Origin: Bacteroidales bacterium
GTDB taxonomy: Bacteria > Bacteroidota > Bacteroidia > Bacteroidales > UBA1402
Direction: 5' to 3'
NCBI GenBank assembly: GCA_017464285.1
Contig: JAFUDT010000014.1
Location: 1-64,000 of the forward strand
DNA: 64,000 bases
The notes beneath the pieces were generated by a model. That model saw only the letters and a list, made by a program, of their open reading frames with translations. It was not told where the DNA came from and made no database searches. Shown one piece after another: positions 54,249 through 62,824 of this stretch (position 1 is its first letter; every line of letters starts with the position of its first letter). The translations under genes and the position numbers were made by a program.

Positions 54249-54269
54249 AAAACGGCCCTTCAAGACCGC
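54249..54269 (-). terminator. Attenuator terminator hairpin of the thr leader
   Basis: On the minus strand CGGTC (54264-54268) and GGCCG (54253-54257) form a 5-bp stem (one G-U), extendable by a G-U pair, around the loop TTGAAG, followed by TTTT (54249-54252). An alternative stem CCGC (54274-54277) with GCGG (54266-54269) uses the same left arm. An earlier stem, GGGAA (54288-54292) with TTCCC (54276-54280), competes with that one. The stems are short, so the fold is a prediction. Confidence 0.5.
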
Positions 54270-54313
54270 ATGGGCGGGAACTTTCAATTCCCTGATGATC
54301 TGGAGAAAATAGA

Positions 54314-54370
54314 CTATACCCCCAAAGGGGTGGTGGTAGTGGTACGGTGTATGTAATATTTTCTCTTCAT
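54314..54370 (-). CDS. thrL: Threonine operon leader peptide
   Basis: An 18-codon open frame reads MKRKYYIHRTTTTTPLGV and then TAG. It has five consecutive threonine codons (ACC ACT ACC ACC ACC). It lies 170 bases upstream of thrA, 31 bases after a clear -7 box, and is followed by competing hairpins. This is the layout of an amino-acid attenuator like E. coli thrL: ribosomes stalled for lack of Thr-tRNA would shift the RNA fold away from termination. The peptide begins MKR and is Thr-rich, as ThrL does, which may be convergence. A separate hairpin (ACCCC with GGGGT) overlaps the last codons. Confidence 0.72.
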   Translation of the reverse strand: MKRKYYIHRTTTTTPLGV

Positions 54371-54400
54371 TGCGCTGTACAGGAATTAGTTCGCACAGTG

Positions 54401-54408
54401 CAAAAGTA
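54401..54408 (-). promoter_or_regulatory. Predicted -7 box of the thr operon
   Basis: TACTTTTG on the minus strand matches TAnnTTTG exactly. Transcription would start near 54395, leaving a leader of about 250 bases before thrA. The -33 box is not clear. Confidence 0.6.
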
Positions 54409-54470
54409 CAAACTTTTTCGGTTAGTTGCACATTTCAGGGCATTTTCTCTCAAAAACCGACAGATTATTG

Positions 54471-54478
54471 TAACTTTG
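54471..54478 (+). promoter_or_regulatory. Predicted -7 box of the phosphoribosyltransferase gene
   Basis: TAACTTTG matches TAnnTTTG exactly and ends 19 bases before ATG 54498. No well-spaced -33 box is visible. Confidence 0.55.
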
Positions 54479-54497
54479 TGCATATTGATTCATTGTC

Positions 54498-54899
54498 ATG
54501 CCTACCAAATCATTCGAAGAAGTCCTCAGACGCTTTCAGGAAATAGAGATCAATGAGCCTTTCGACATGATTGTCGCCGTGGCTAACGGCGGCATCATCC
54601 CGGCAGCCATTCTGGCCCAGAAGCTCGATCTGGAAATTTTTCTGCTGAAAATCAATCTGCGCGATGCCATGCAGCGCCCAAAATACGAACACCCGGTGCT
54701 GCTCAAGGAGATCGATTTCGAATTCAAAGGGAAAAGAATCCTGCTCGTCGAAGATAGGGTCAAGACCGGCGCCACACTGAATTTTGCCAAAGAACTGCTG
54801 CACGAGGCCGCCTGTGTGAAAACCTTTGCCGTCAACGGCAAAGCCGACTACCCGCTCTATGACGAGAGTTGTTTCCGCTTTCCCTGGCGGATAGACTGA
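54498..54899 (+). CDS. Phosphoribosyltransferase-family protein
   Basis: The 133-residue protein is a short type I phosphoribosyltransferase. The PRPP-binding motif is ILLVEDRVKTGATLNFA (acidic pair replaced by E-D, then T-G-A-T). An upstream substrate loop is MIVAVANGGIIPAAILAQKL. It lacks long hood segments, so the substrate (purine, pyrimidine or regulatory) cannot be told. It is divergent from the thr operon and convergent with the pectinase gene. Confidence 0.78.
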   Translation: MPTKSFEEVLRRFQEIEINEPFDMIVAVANGGIIPAAILAQKLDLEIFLLKINLRDAMQRPKYEHPVLLKEIDFEFKGKRILLVEDRVKTGATLNFAKELLHEAACVKTFAVNGKADYPLYDESCFRFPWRID

Positions 54900-54911
54900 A
54901 AAAAGGGGCTA

Positions 54912-57900
54912 CTATTTTCTGACCGTGACTTTCATTGTCTGCCGGCGGCCGTCAGCTGTGACGGTCTGCATGAGATAGATGCCGGACGAAAGACCGGTTA
55001 TCTCGATGCAAGGCCGTACGCCCTGTACACGTTTCACCTTGCGGCCGGTCAGGTCGAAGAGGGCGATCTCTGCCTGCCGGGGTAGATTCTCCACATAAAG
55101 TACATTGTCTTGAGACCAGACTTTCAGACCAGCGGCACTGACCGGTGACAATGTACTCAGAGGCGTAAAAACCGCCTTAAATGCCACATCTTCAAACTCT
55201 GCCTTATATCTGAAAACCGTATTTTCCGACACGATAGCAGTATCGGCTCCCATCCAGCCCACAAAGCGGTAGCCCTCGGCCGGGGAGGCCGTCAGGGTGA
55301 CGGTGGTGTTCTTCTTGTACACTTCGGCTTCGGGGCTGATCGTGGCTGTACCTCCCTCGGCAGGCGTGGCCTCGGCACTGACACGAACCCAAACCTCGGG
55401 CGAGAGGATGGCCTCCATCTCCTCGGCCGTCACAGCGGGCGCGCCACTGCCGTTCAGGCCCGACAGGCAGCCGTTGGCACCGATGGCCCTTACACTGTAG
55501 TTGCCGGCCGCCGTGGCATCGTAATAGTTGGGTGCCTCGACAAAGGCCAGTATCTTGTTCTGGCTGTATAGAATATAGCCGATGGCTCCTTCGATGGGTT
55601 TCCAACTCACCGCGCCGCCAGACACCGTCAGACGTTTTTGCGGGGCAGCCGTGGCAATGACCTCGGGCACAGGGTTGAACTCCGATGTGGCATTGACTTT
55701 CTTGTAGATATACTTCAAGGTCATGTAGTCGTAGTAGTCGGTGGGGGCCACCTGCATGCTCCAGGACACTCGCTGCGAGACACTGGCCAGTGCCGTGCCG
55801 TCGGCGTTCATGCTCTTGTATTCCATGAAGCTGCACTTGTTTTCATGACCGTCCCATTCTTTCCAACCCTTGGCATTGATGTGGGCGCCCAGGCGGCAGT
55901 TCATGAACACACTGCCCGACTCTTCCGCCCAGGGGCGGCCCAGGTAGCAGCTGCCCGAGCTCAGGCCGGTCGAAGTGATGTCGCAGTCGTTGAAGAAGAA
56001 ACCGTAGTAGAGGGTCTTGCCCGTGCTCAGACGCTGGGTGTAGGGCACATCCTCGGGGGCTGTCAAAAAGCCGGCCTTGTTGCTGCGGATCTCGCACTGG
56101 TAGAAATAGCAGGTGCCGCCGGCATAGATAAAGTCGGTACCACCCTCAAACACGCACTGGTAGTAGAAGAAACGGCGGCCTTTCTTGGTGCGGTGGGTGT
56201 CCTGGTTGCCCAGGATCTTGCAATTTTTGAGTACCTGCCCGTCGGAAGCCTGGTACAGGGCGATGGCCTGGGCCGAAGTGTTGGGGTTGCGTACCGTGAC
56301 ATTCTCCATATAGAAACCCTTGGCCGCATTGACGGTGAAGGTGGGACAAGTCTCGCCGCCGGCCTTGATGCTGCCCTTGCCGGGATAGTCGATTTGCTTT
56401 CCCAAATAGTCGTCCCAGGTGATGACCACGCCGTCGACGCTCTCGCCGATGATGCTGACCACCTTGTTCACAGCAGTGTAATGGGTGCCCAGGAAGAGTT
56501 TTTCCTGATAGTCGCCGTTACGGACAAAGATGATGGTGCGCTGGGAGCCCTCGGGCGCAGCATCCAGGGCGGCCTGGATGGTGGTATAGTCGCCGTTGCC
56601 GCTGGGATCGACCACCAGGGCGAAAGGCTTGGGCTTTTCGACGGGGATATTCTCACCACAGAGGCTGCACAGATAGGCATCGAGGGCCGTGTAACCGCTC
56701 TTGAGGTTGAGATTGCGGTCGCTGGCATCGGCAGGATTCAGGCCGTGGGCCGTTTCCCAGGCATCGTCCATGCCATCGTGGTCGGCATCGGTAATGAAGC
56801 TGTAGGTCTCATAGTCGGGATAGCCGCCCACATCCGAAGGCCGGTCGATGATGCCGGGAGCCTTGTTGGCCACCGAGCCGTGGTATAGGGCCGTGCCGGT
56901 GCGGACTTCCTCAACGATGCGGGCATCGACCGTGTCACGCGGGAAGGCACCCACGCCCTTCAGCACGCTTTGGAAAGCATCTTCGGCCGATTCGGTCGTG
57001 ACGGGGTCGGACACGGTGAAAGGCGTCTCTGAAATCAGTTGGCTCTTGGCAATGCCAAGATCTGTATAAGCACTGGCATTCAGACCATTGTAGTTGTTGG
57101 TATTGCGATTGGTGTTGGCCGAGCCTTCCATGTGGTTGCCCGACATATACCACTGCGGAATCTGCGATTTCTGCTGACTGCTGCTGCGCGTGGAATTGAC
57201 GAAATAGGAAGACTTGGTGCCCGGATAGGCAGGACCGGGCTTGTAGTAGTTGTTGACAAAATTGATCTGGTGCACGTTGCCCGTTTCCATGTCTGCACCG
57301 TAGCAGGCTCCCTGACTACCCCAATTGTAATTGACATTGTTCACATAGTCGATTAGGACCTTGGTGTCGTTGCTGCGGGCACCGTTGAAACGGGGAGCAC
57401 GGCTCTGGTTGTGGGCCAGCAGGTTGTGGTGGTAGGTGGCCGTCTGCCCGCCCCACTGCGTGCCGTAGCCACGCACTCCCTTGCCGTGACCGGCATCATA
57501 GAGACCTTCGTGGACCAGGCACCACTGGACGGTGGTCTTGGTGTTGTCGTAGATGGTCATGTTCTCCTCGCCCGACCAGCCGAAGGTGCAATGGTCGATG
57601 ATCCAGTTGCTGGCGTTCTCGATGCCGATCGAGCCGCCTTCGATAAAGGAGGTCGAGCCGTCGCCGTTCTCCCTGAGGCCAATACGGAAGCGCAGATGTC
57701 TGATAATCAAGTTCTGGCTACCTCCGAAGTTACACTTGCCGCCACGGATGCAGATGCCGTCGCCGGGAGCGGTCTGGCCGGCCAGTGTAAGGCCTGTCCG
57801 TTTGCAGCGCAACATGGTTTCCAGCTCGATGATACCCGAGACCCGGAACACCACCGTCAGGGGTTCGTCTGGGTACTGCTTCAAGGCCCAACGAAGGCTG

Positions 57901-58076
57901 CCTACTATGTCTCCGTTGGCATCATCTTCGAGATTGGTCACTTCCACCACCTGACCGCCTCGACCGCCTGTAGCCCATTTGCCGAATCCTTCGGCCGTCG
58001 GGAAAGCCGGTGTCTGCGCCGTCACCGACACAGCCATCAAAAGTCCCAACATCAACAACACTGACTTGTTTTTCAT
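54912..58076 (-). CDS. Pectate lyase (PL1) - pectin methylesterase (CE8) fusion, secreted
   Basis: The 1054-residue protein has a signal peptide (MKNKSVLLMLGLLMAVSVTAQ). Residues about 22-440 are a PL1 lyase (FPTAEGFGKWATGGRGGQVVEVTN, LTLAGQTAPGDGICIRGGK, HHNLLAHNQSRAPRFNGARS). A DADHDGMDDAWE calcium-type linker follows. Residues about 485-795 are CE8 pectinesterase, with GNQDTHRTKKGRRFFYYQC and EGGTDFIYAGG (two catalytic Asp) and YLGRPWAEES (Arg). Then come a fibronectin-like segment, an InlB-type repeat (YRFVGWMGADTAIVSENTVFRYKAEFED) and a T9SS-like tail (IALFDLTGRKVKRVQG…GIYLMQTVTADGRRQTMKVTVRK). One chain can deesterify and cleave pectin. It is 41 bases downstream of the Nfn-type genes. 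Confidence 0.9.
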   Translation of the reverse strand: MKNKSVLLMLGLLMAVSVTAQTPAFPTAEGFGKWATGGRGGQVVEVTNLEDDANGDIVGSLRWALKQYPDEPLTVVFRVSGIIELETMLRCKRTGLTLAGQTAPGDGICIRGGKCNFGGSQNLIIRHLRFRIGLRENGDGSTSFIEGGSIGIENASNWIIDHCTFGWSGEENMTIYDNTKTTVQWCLVHEGLYDAGHGKGVRGYGTQWGGQTATYHHNLLAHNQSRAPRFNGARSNDTKVLIDYVNNVNYNWGSQGACYGADMETGNVHQINFVNNYYKPGPAYPGTKSSYFVNSTRSSSQQKSQIPQWYMSGNHMEGSANTNRNTNNYNGLNASAYTDLGIAKSQLISETPFTVSDPVTTESAEDAFQSVLKGVGAFPRDTVDARIVEEVRTGTALYHGSVANKAPGIIDRPSDVGGYPDYETYSFITDADHDGMDDAWETAHGLNPADASDRNLNLKSGYTALDAYLCSLCGENIPVEKPKPFALVVDPSGNGDYTTIQAALDAAPEGSQRTIIFVRNGDYQEKLFLGTHYTAVNKVVSIIGESVDGVVITWDDYLGKQIDYPGKGSIKAGGETCPTFTVNAAKGFYMENVTVRNPNTSAQAIALYQASDGQVLKNCKILGNQDTHRTKKGRRFFYYQCVFEGGTDFIYAGGTCYFYQCEIRSNKAGFLTAPEDVPYTQRLSTGKTLYYGFFFNDCDITSTGLSSGSCYLGRPWAEESGSVFMNCRLGAHINAKGWKEWDGHENKCSFMEYKSMNADGTALASVSQRVSWSMQVAPTDYYDYMTLKYIYKKVNATSEFNPVPEVIATAAPQKRLTVSGGAVSWKPIEGAIGYILYSQNKILAFVEAPNYYDATAAGNYSVRAIGANGCLSGLNGSGAPAVTAEEMEAILSPEVWVRVSAEATPAEGGTATISPEAEVYKKNTTVTLTASPAEGYRFVGWMGADTAIVSENTVFRYKAEFEDVAFKAVFTPLSTLSPVSAAGLKVWSQDNVLYVENLPRQAEIALFDLTGRKVKRVQGVRPCIEITGLSSGIYLMQTVTADGRRQTMKVTVRK

Positions 58077-58117
58077 ATTTCTGGATTTAGTTCAGTTACG
58101 TTTTGTTGTCCTGCGGT

Positions 58118-59584
58118 TTATTTCTTCAGTTGTTCATGCATGGCTGCAGCGGCCCGGCGGCCGTCGCCCATGGCCAGAATGACCGTGGCACCGCCGCGCA
58201 CAATGTCGCCACCGGCAAAGATGATGGGCAGCGAGGAGCGCATGTCGTCATCGACCACGATGGTGCCCTTGCGGGAAATCTCCAAATCGGGGATGGAATT
58301 CGGGATGAGCGGATTGGGCGAGACACCCACGCTCACGATGACGATATCGACATCGACCGTCTCGATGGCCCCTTCGATGGGCACCGGACGACGACGGCCC
58401 GAGGCATCGGGCTCGCCCAGCTCCATTTTCTGCAGTCGCATCTGGCAGACACGACCCTGCTCGTCGCCGAGGTATTCGATGGGGTTGTGCAGGGTCATGA
58501 ACTCGACACCTTCTTCCTTGGCATGCTTCACCTCCTCCAGACGTGCCGGCATCTCCTCTTCGGAGCGGCGATAGACGATCATGGCACGCTCGGCACCCAG
58601 ACGACGGGCCGTACGCACCGAGTCCATGGCCGTGTTGCCACCGCCGATGACAGCCACCCGCTTGCCGAAAGGCACGGGTGTGTCGCTATCAGGATTGGCG
58701 GCATCCATCAGGTTGACACGGGTCAAGTATTCGTTCGACGACATGATGTTGATCAAGTTCTCGCCCGGGATGTTCATGAAGTTGGGCAGACCAGCGCCGC
58801 TGGCCACAAAGATACCTTGGAAGCCCTGTGCCTTCAGGTCGTCCAACGACAGTGTCTTGCCGATGATGATGTCTTTCTCGAAGCCGACACCCATGCGGCG
58901 CAGGTTGTCGATCTCACAATCCACGATGGCATTGGGCAGACGGAACTCGGGGATGCCGTATTTGAGCACACCGCCAATCTCGTGCAGTGCCTCGAACACG
59001 GTCACATCATAGCCGTACTTGGCCATGTCGCCGGCAAACGACAAGCCGGCAGGGCCGCTGCCCACCACGGCCACCTTGATGCCGTTTTTCGGGGCCTGTT
59101 CGGGCAGGATGGTCTGGCCGCTTTCGCGCTCGTAGTCGGCGGCAAAACGCTCCAGATAGCCGATGGCCACCGCAGGCTTGCCCAGTTTCTGGGTATAGAA
59201 GCACTGCGACTCACACTGCTTCTCCTGCGGGCAGACACGTCCGCAGACGGCCGGCAGGGAACTGGTTTCCTTCAAAACCTTGGCAGCCTCGAGAAACTCG
59301 CCGCGCTCGATGTTCTTGACAAAGCTCGGGATGCTGATTTCGACCGGGCAACCCGTCATACAGGTCGGATTGGCGCAGTCGAGGCAGCGACAGGCCTCCT
59401 GGACAGCCTGCTCGGCCGTCAGACCCTGGTTCACTTCTTCACGGTTGTGACTGCGGTACTCGGCGTCAAGTTCGTTCATCTTGACCCGGGGCAGGTCGGT
59501 ACGTTCCTTGGCCTTCATGCTCTTGCGCAAGGCTTCACGCCATGCCTGGCTGCGAGCAGCAGCTATTTTTTCTTCTCTAGTCAT
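58118..59584 (-). CDS. NADPH-binding flavoprotein subunit, NfnB/GltD-like
   Basis: The 488-residue protein has an N-terminal Cys-rich domain for [4Fe-4S] clusters (CRCLDCANPTCMTGCPVEISIPSF; CGRVCPQEKQCESQC). It has two dinucleotide folds, VAVVGSGPAGLSFAGDMAKYGYDVTVFEA for FAD and RVAVIGGGNTAMDSVRTARRLG for NADPH. Annotators often call it glutamate synthase small subunit. The partner gene just upstream is an FAD/2Fe-2S NAD-type subunit, so the pair fits electron-bifurcating NADH-dependent ferredoxin:NADP oxidoreductase (Nfn, also called SudAB). No glutamate synthase large subunit is present. The gene starts 3 bases after its partner's stop. Confidence 0.85.
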   Translation of the reverse strand: MTREEKIAAARSQAWREALRKSMKAKERTDLPRVKMNELDAEYRSHNREEVNQGLTAEQAVQEACRCLDCANPTCMTGCPVEISIPSFVKNIERGEFLEAAKVLKETSSLPAVCGRVCPQEKQCESQCFYTQKLGKPAVAIGYLERFAADYERESGQTILPEQAPKNGIKVAVVGSGPAGLSFAGDMAKYGYDVTVFEALHEIGGVLKYGIPEFRLPNAIVDCEIDNLRRMGVGFEKDIIIGKTLSLDDLKAQGFQGIFVASGAGLPNFMNIPGENLINIMSSNEYLTRVNLMDAANPDSDTPVPFGKRVAVIGGGNTAMDSVRTARRLGAERAMIVYRRSEEEMPARLEEVKHAKEEGVEFMTLHNPIEYLGDEQGRVCQMRLQKMELGEPDASGRRRPVPIEGAIETVDVDIVIVSVGVSPNPLIPNSIPDLEISRKGTIVVDDDMRSSLPIIFAGGDIVRGGATVILAMGDGRRAAAAMHEQLKK

Positions 59585-59587
59585 AGC

Positions 59588-60403
59588 TTATCCCAGTTTT
59601 TTCATTTCTTCCTTTTCGTAGGCTTTGTAGGAGCCCATGCGGCGCATCATGCCGTCCCAGTCGACCTGGTGGGCGTCGAACTCGGGACCGTCCACACAGA
59701 CGAACTTGGTCTGTCCACCCACGCTCACCCGGCAGCCGCCGCACATGCCCGTGCCATCGACCATGATGGTGTTGAGCGAAGCCACGGTGGGCACATTGTA
59801 TTTGGCCGTCAGGAGCGAGACGAACTTCATCATGATGGCCGGGCCGATGGTGACACAACAATCGACCTTCTCACGCTGGATGATACTCTCCACACCGGCG
59901 GTCACCAGACCTTTCTCACCGTAGGAACCATCGTCGGTCATGATGATGACCTCGTCCGACCACTTGCGGATTTCGTCTTCCAGGATGATGAGGTTCTTGC
60001 TTCGGGCGGCCAAAACCGAGATGACCCGGTTGCCGGCTTGCTTCATGGCCTGGACGATGGGCAGCAGCGGAGCTACACCCACACCGCCGCCGGCGCACAC
60101 CACGGTGCCGAACTTCTCGATATGAGTGGCTTTGCCCAGCGGGCCGACCAGGTCTTGGATCTCATCGCCCACCCGCATGTTGCACAGTTTGTTGGATGTC
60201 AGGCCCACACGCTGCACAACCAGCGTGATGGTGCCCTTCTCCGTATCAGCAGCCGAGATGGTGAGCGGAATGCGTTCTCCCAGCTTGTCGAGCTTGACGA
60301 TGACAAAATGGCCGGCCTTGCGGGCGCGGGCAATGAGGGGAGCCTCCACTTCCAACTGTACCACCAGCTCGGAAAAGTCTTTCTTGCTTACGATTTTGTT
60401 CAT
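59588..60403 (-). CDS. FAD/2Fe-2S reductase subunit, NfnA-like (sulfide/dihydroorotate dehydrogenase type)
   Basis: The start is at 60403 (MNKIVSKKDFSELVVQLEVEAPLIARARKAGHFVIV), giving 271 residues; ATG 60451 would overlap the -7 box. It belongs to the ferredoxin-NADP reductase/PyrK type: RIPLTISAAD binds FAD, GTVVCAGGGVGVAPLLPIVQAMK binds the nucleotide, and DGTGMCGGCRVSVGGQTKFVC holds a [2Fe-2S] cluster. With the next gene it forms the Nfn-type complex moving electrons between NADH, ferredoxin and NADP in the cytoplasm. Confidence 0.87.
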   Translation of the reverse strand: MNKIVSKKDFSELVVQLEVEAPLIARARKAGHFVIVKLDKLGERIPLTISAADTEKGTITLVVQRVGLTSNKLCNMRVGDEIQDLVGPLGKATHIEKFGTVVCAGGGVGVAPLLPIVQAMKQAGNRVISVLAARSKNLIILEDEIRKWSDEVIIMTDDGSYGEKGLVTAGVESIIQREKVDCCVTIGPAIMMKFVSLLTAKYNVPTVASLNTIMVDGTGMCGGCRVSVGGQTKFVCVDGPEFDAHQVDWDGMMRRMGSYKAYEKEEMKKLG

Positions 60404-60448
60404 AGGATCAATTTGTTTGAGATAGGACAAGGCTTTGCCTTGAAACCG

Positions 60449-60456
60449 CAAAATTA
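60449..60456 (-). promoter_or_regulatory. Predicted -7 box of the Nfn-type operon
   Basis: TAATTTTG on the minus strand matches TAnnTTTG and lies 46 bases before the start at 60403. No clear -33 box. Confidence 0.5.
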
Positions 60457-60496
60457 GTCAGTTTTTCACTAAATCCCATATCTTGGGGAAAATATG

Positions 60497-60504
60497 TAAC
60501 TTCG
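60497..60504 (+). promoter_or_regulatory. Predicted -7 box of the HAD phosphatase gene
   Basis: TAACTTCG fits TAnnTTCG and ends 20 bases before ATG 60524. It is divergent from the Nfn promoter. Confidence 0.45.
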
Positions 60505-60523
60505 CAGCCGAAAAACAAGATTG

Positions 60524-61201
60524 ATGAGCCCCTACAAAGCAGTCATTTTCGACCTGGACGGCACACTGGCCGACACCATCCACGACATCGCCGCTGCCGC
60601 CAACGCCTCGATGGCCGCCCGGCAGCACCCCATCCACAGCCTGGAAGAGTACCGCCGCATGGTGGGCCATGGGCTGCGCAACCTTTGCTGGCAGGCCCTG
60701 CCCCAGGAGGCCCGCGACGAAGACGAACTGGACATTTGCCACCGCCTCACCATGCAGTACTACCGGGCCCATCCCGTCGATGGCACCCGCCTGTATCCCG
60801 GCATGAAGCAAGTGCTGGTGCGCCTGCACGAGGAGGGGCTACACCTGGCCGTGCTGTCGAACAAAGCCGACGAGCTGACCCGCGTCATCATCGAAAAACT
60901 GGAGGTTGAGCCGCTCTTCACCGTTGTCAGCGGCCTGCGCGACGGCTTTCCACGCAAACCCGATCCCGCAGGGGCGCATTGGGTGATGGACCGCCTGCAA
61001 GAACAGGCCGGGGAGCGCATCCTGCCCGCCGAGGTGCTTTACGTGGGCGACAGCGGAGTCGATATGCAGACGGCCGCCAATTGTGGTTTTGTATCGCTGG
61101 GCGTGACCTGGGGGTTCCGCTCGCGCGAGGAACTCATCGAAAACGGAGCCCGCCATATAGCAGACAGCGCCGCGGACATCCTGTCCACAGCGCTGTCGTA
61201 G
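60524..61201 (+). CDS. gph: HAD-family hydrolase, phosphoglycolate-phosphatase-like
   Basis: The start is ATG 60524 rather than the TTG one codon earlier. The 225-residue product has HAD motif I FDLDGTLADT (Asp10, Asp12), motif II in LAVLSNKADELTR (Ser/Asn-Lys), the lysine in FPRKPDP and motif IV VLYVGDSGVDMQTA. A helical cap between motif I and II fits the Gph/beta-PGM subgroup. It probably dephosphorylates 2-phosphoglycolate, a product of DNA repair, but other small phosphates are possible. Confidence 0.85.
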   Translation: MSPYKAVIFDLDGTLADTIHDIAAAANASMAARQHPIHSLEEYRRMVGHGLRNLCWQALPQEARDEDELDICHRLTMQYYRAHPVDGTRLYPGMKQVLVRLHEEGLHLAVLSNKADELTRVIIEKLEVEPLFTVVSGLRDGFPRKPDPAGAHWVMDRLQEQAGERILPAEVLYVGDSGVDMQTAANCGFVSLGVTWGFRSREELIENGARHIADSAADILSTALS

Positions 61202-61219
61202 AATCTTTTCCCGAAACCT

Positions 61220-62773
61220 TTACTTTGTCGGATCCCAGCCGTCCAGCACAAAAGCCGGTTGGCGATAGTTTTCTATGATCTTTGCATCCGCAGGCAGCGT
61301 GAGCTGGCGCGAAGGAGCGACCCGCTGCGAAACATCGACCGGCTGGCCGTCGGGCGTGCGGCTGTTGTATTCCCAATAGTGGACATTCCTGGTGTCGCCG
61401 CCCACCGGGCCCCAGCCTATGGCAGGAATACCCTCCAGCACACAGTCTATCAGCACGGCTTCGGCATAAGGATAGGCCTGGCCGCCGTTGATGGGGGCAC
61501 GGGCAAAGACCGAACCGCGCTTGTCATTGCCCTGGAAGCGGCAGTTGACAAAGACATTGCCGTGATTGGCCTGGGTATTGCGAATCCACATAAAGGGACC
61601 GCCATTGTTTTTGATAAGACAGTTCCGCAGAAAAGCCGGACCGCGACCCAGCATGGTATCGCCGCCTCCGTCTATCTCGCAATCTTCCATATAGAGCGAG
61701 CCGTTGGCCTGCAAAGCATCGCCGTCACCGACGATACGCACTTGGTACAGGTGGTTGCGGCAGCCCATGATGAGCAGGCCCTCGGCCTGGCCGCGATAGT
61801 CGGTCTGTGCAGTCAAATTGGACACATACAGGTCGTGGCAGTTGTCGAGCATGAAAGCAGCGCGCCGAGAGGGGAAGGTGCCGGGCCATTCGTTGGTGCT
61901 CACATCCACCGGATGGGGATTGAACATCTCGTTGTTGGCATAATGCACCACCACGCCGTCGCGGCTTTCGCCCACGATGCGCAGGTGGCTCTTGTTGCGC
62001 GCATAGACCAATTCTTCGTAGTCGCCGTTGCGCACATAGATGGTGTGCGTCTCGGACAGGTTGTCAGCGGCAAAGTCCAAAGCGCCTTGCACGGTCGAGA
62101 AGTCGGCCTTGCCGTCGGCGCTCACAGTGACAAACAAGCCGTCGGCCGGACGTCCGCGGTCCACAAAGGGAGGTTCGCCCTGATGCCAGGCCGGAGCCTC
62201 GCTGCGGGTCGAAAACTGCCACTGTCCCTGGGCGATGCCCTTGAACTCCGTTTCGGCCAGCTGGATGACTTCCTTGTCGATGGTGACATAGTAGCTTTTG
62301 CCGTATTGCAGCAGGTCGTGGTGAGGATAGATCACCACCGAGTTGCCGCGCACCAGGGCCGGATAGAAATGGAAGCCATCGGTAAAGCCGCCGATGATAG
62401 TCAGCTGGAAAGTGTCGGCCGTGGCGGCGGCGCAGCCCGAAGGCGTGCCGGGCAGCACATCGCGGTTGGTGAGCCGGCGGTCGCGCTCATAGATGTAGGG
62501 TTCCCAGGCATAGGGAGCCTTGGGACCCCGCTGCATGGACGTAGGTCCGGCAGGGATGCTCATATCCAGGCTGTCGGCCACCATGCCGGTAGCGGCATCG
62601 ATGATACGGATCATACCCTGGGTGCCCAACTGGGGCTGTTCGTCAAAAGTCAGGATCAGATGAGTGTCGGGGTTGACACCCTGGGCCTTGTTGGCCGGGA
62701 AAAACTCCGGAAACTGATTGCCGCAGGCTGTACACATCAGCACCAAGGCGGCCAAAAAACATCTTTTCATCAT
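61220..62773 (-). CDS. CE8-type pectinesterase-like lipoprotein with N-terminal Ig-like domain
   Basis: The start is at 62773 (MMKRCFLAALVLMCTAC, lipoprotein signal), giving 517 residues. Residues about 20-140 resemble a Big_5/SWM Ig-like domain (FFPANKAQGVNPDTHLILTFDEQPQLGTQGMIRIID). The beta-helix begins with VSADGKADFSTVQGALDFAADN, typical of pectinesterases. Candidate catalytic Asp residues are in GDGDALQANGS and DGGGDTMLGRGPAF, and an Arg in GSVFARAPI; the usual Gln and the DFIFG motif are changed. It is probably a surface esterase acting on a pectic substrate. It ends close to the HAD gene (convergent). Confidence 0.75.
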   Translation of the reverse strand: MMKRCFLAALVLMCTACGNQFPEFFPANKAQGVNPDTHLILTFDEQPQLGTQGMIRIIDAATGMVADSLDMSIPAGPTSMQRGPKAPYAWEPYIYERDRRLTNRDVLPGTPSGCAAATADTFQLTIIGGFTDGFHFYPALVRGNSVVIYPHHDLLQYGKSYYVTIDKEVIQLAETEFKGIAQGQWQFSTRSEAPAWHQGEPPFVDRGRPADGLFVTVSADGKADFSTVQGALDFAADNLSETHTIYVRNGDYEELVYARNKSHLRIVGESRDGVVVHYANNEMFNPHPVDVSTNEWPGTFPSRRAAFMLDNCHDLYVSNLTAQTDYRGQAEGLLIMGCRNHLYQVRIVGDGDALQANGSLYMEDCEIDGGGDTMLGRGPAFLRNCLIKNNGGPFMWIRNTQANHGNVFVNCRFQGNDKRGSVFARAPINGGQAYPYAEAVLIDCVLEGIPAIGWGPVGGDTRNVHYWEYNSRTPDGQPVDVSQRVAPSRQLTLPADAKIIENYRQPAFVLDGWDPTK

Positions 62774-62824
62774 ATCGTTTCTCTTTAGATTCCTGTATAT
62801 CAAATTTGTGTCGGCACATAGCCT

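Noticed and set aside
54183..54431. 82-codon minus-strand frame across the thr leader
   Set aside because: It is in a different frame from the Thr-rich leader peptide, overlaps the promoter and hairpins, and shows no protein-like pattern.
58103..60457. Plus-strand open frame of 784 codons
   Set aside because: It lies antisense to the Nfn-type gene pair; the His/Gly-rich translation is typical of a shadow of GC-rich genes.
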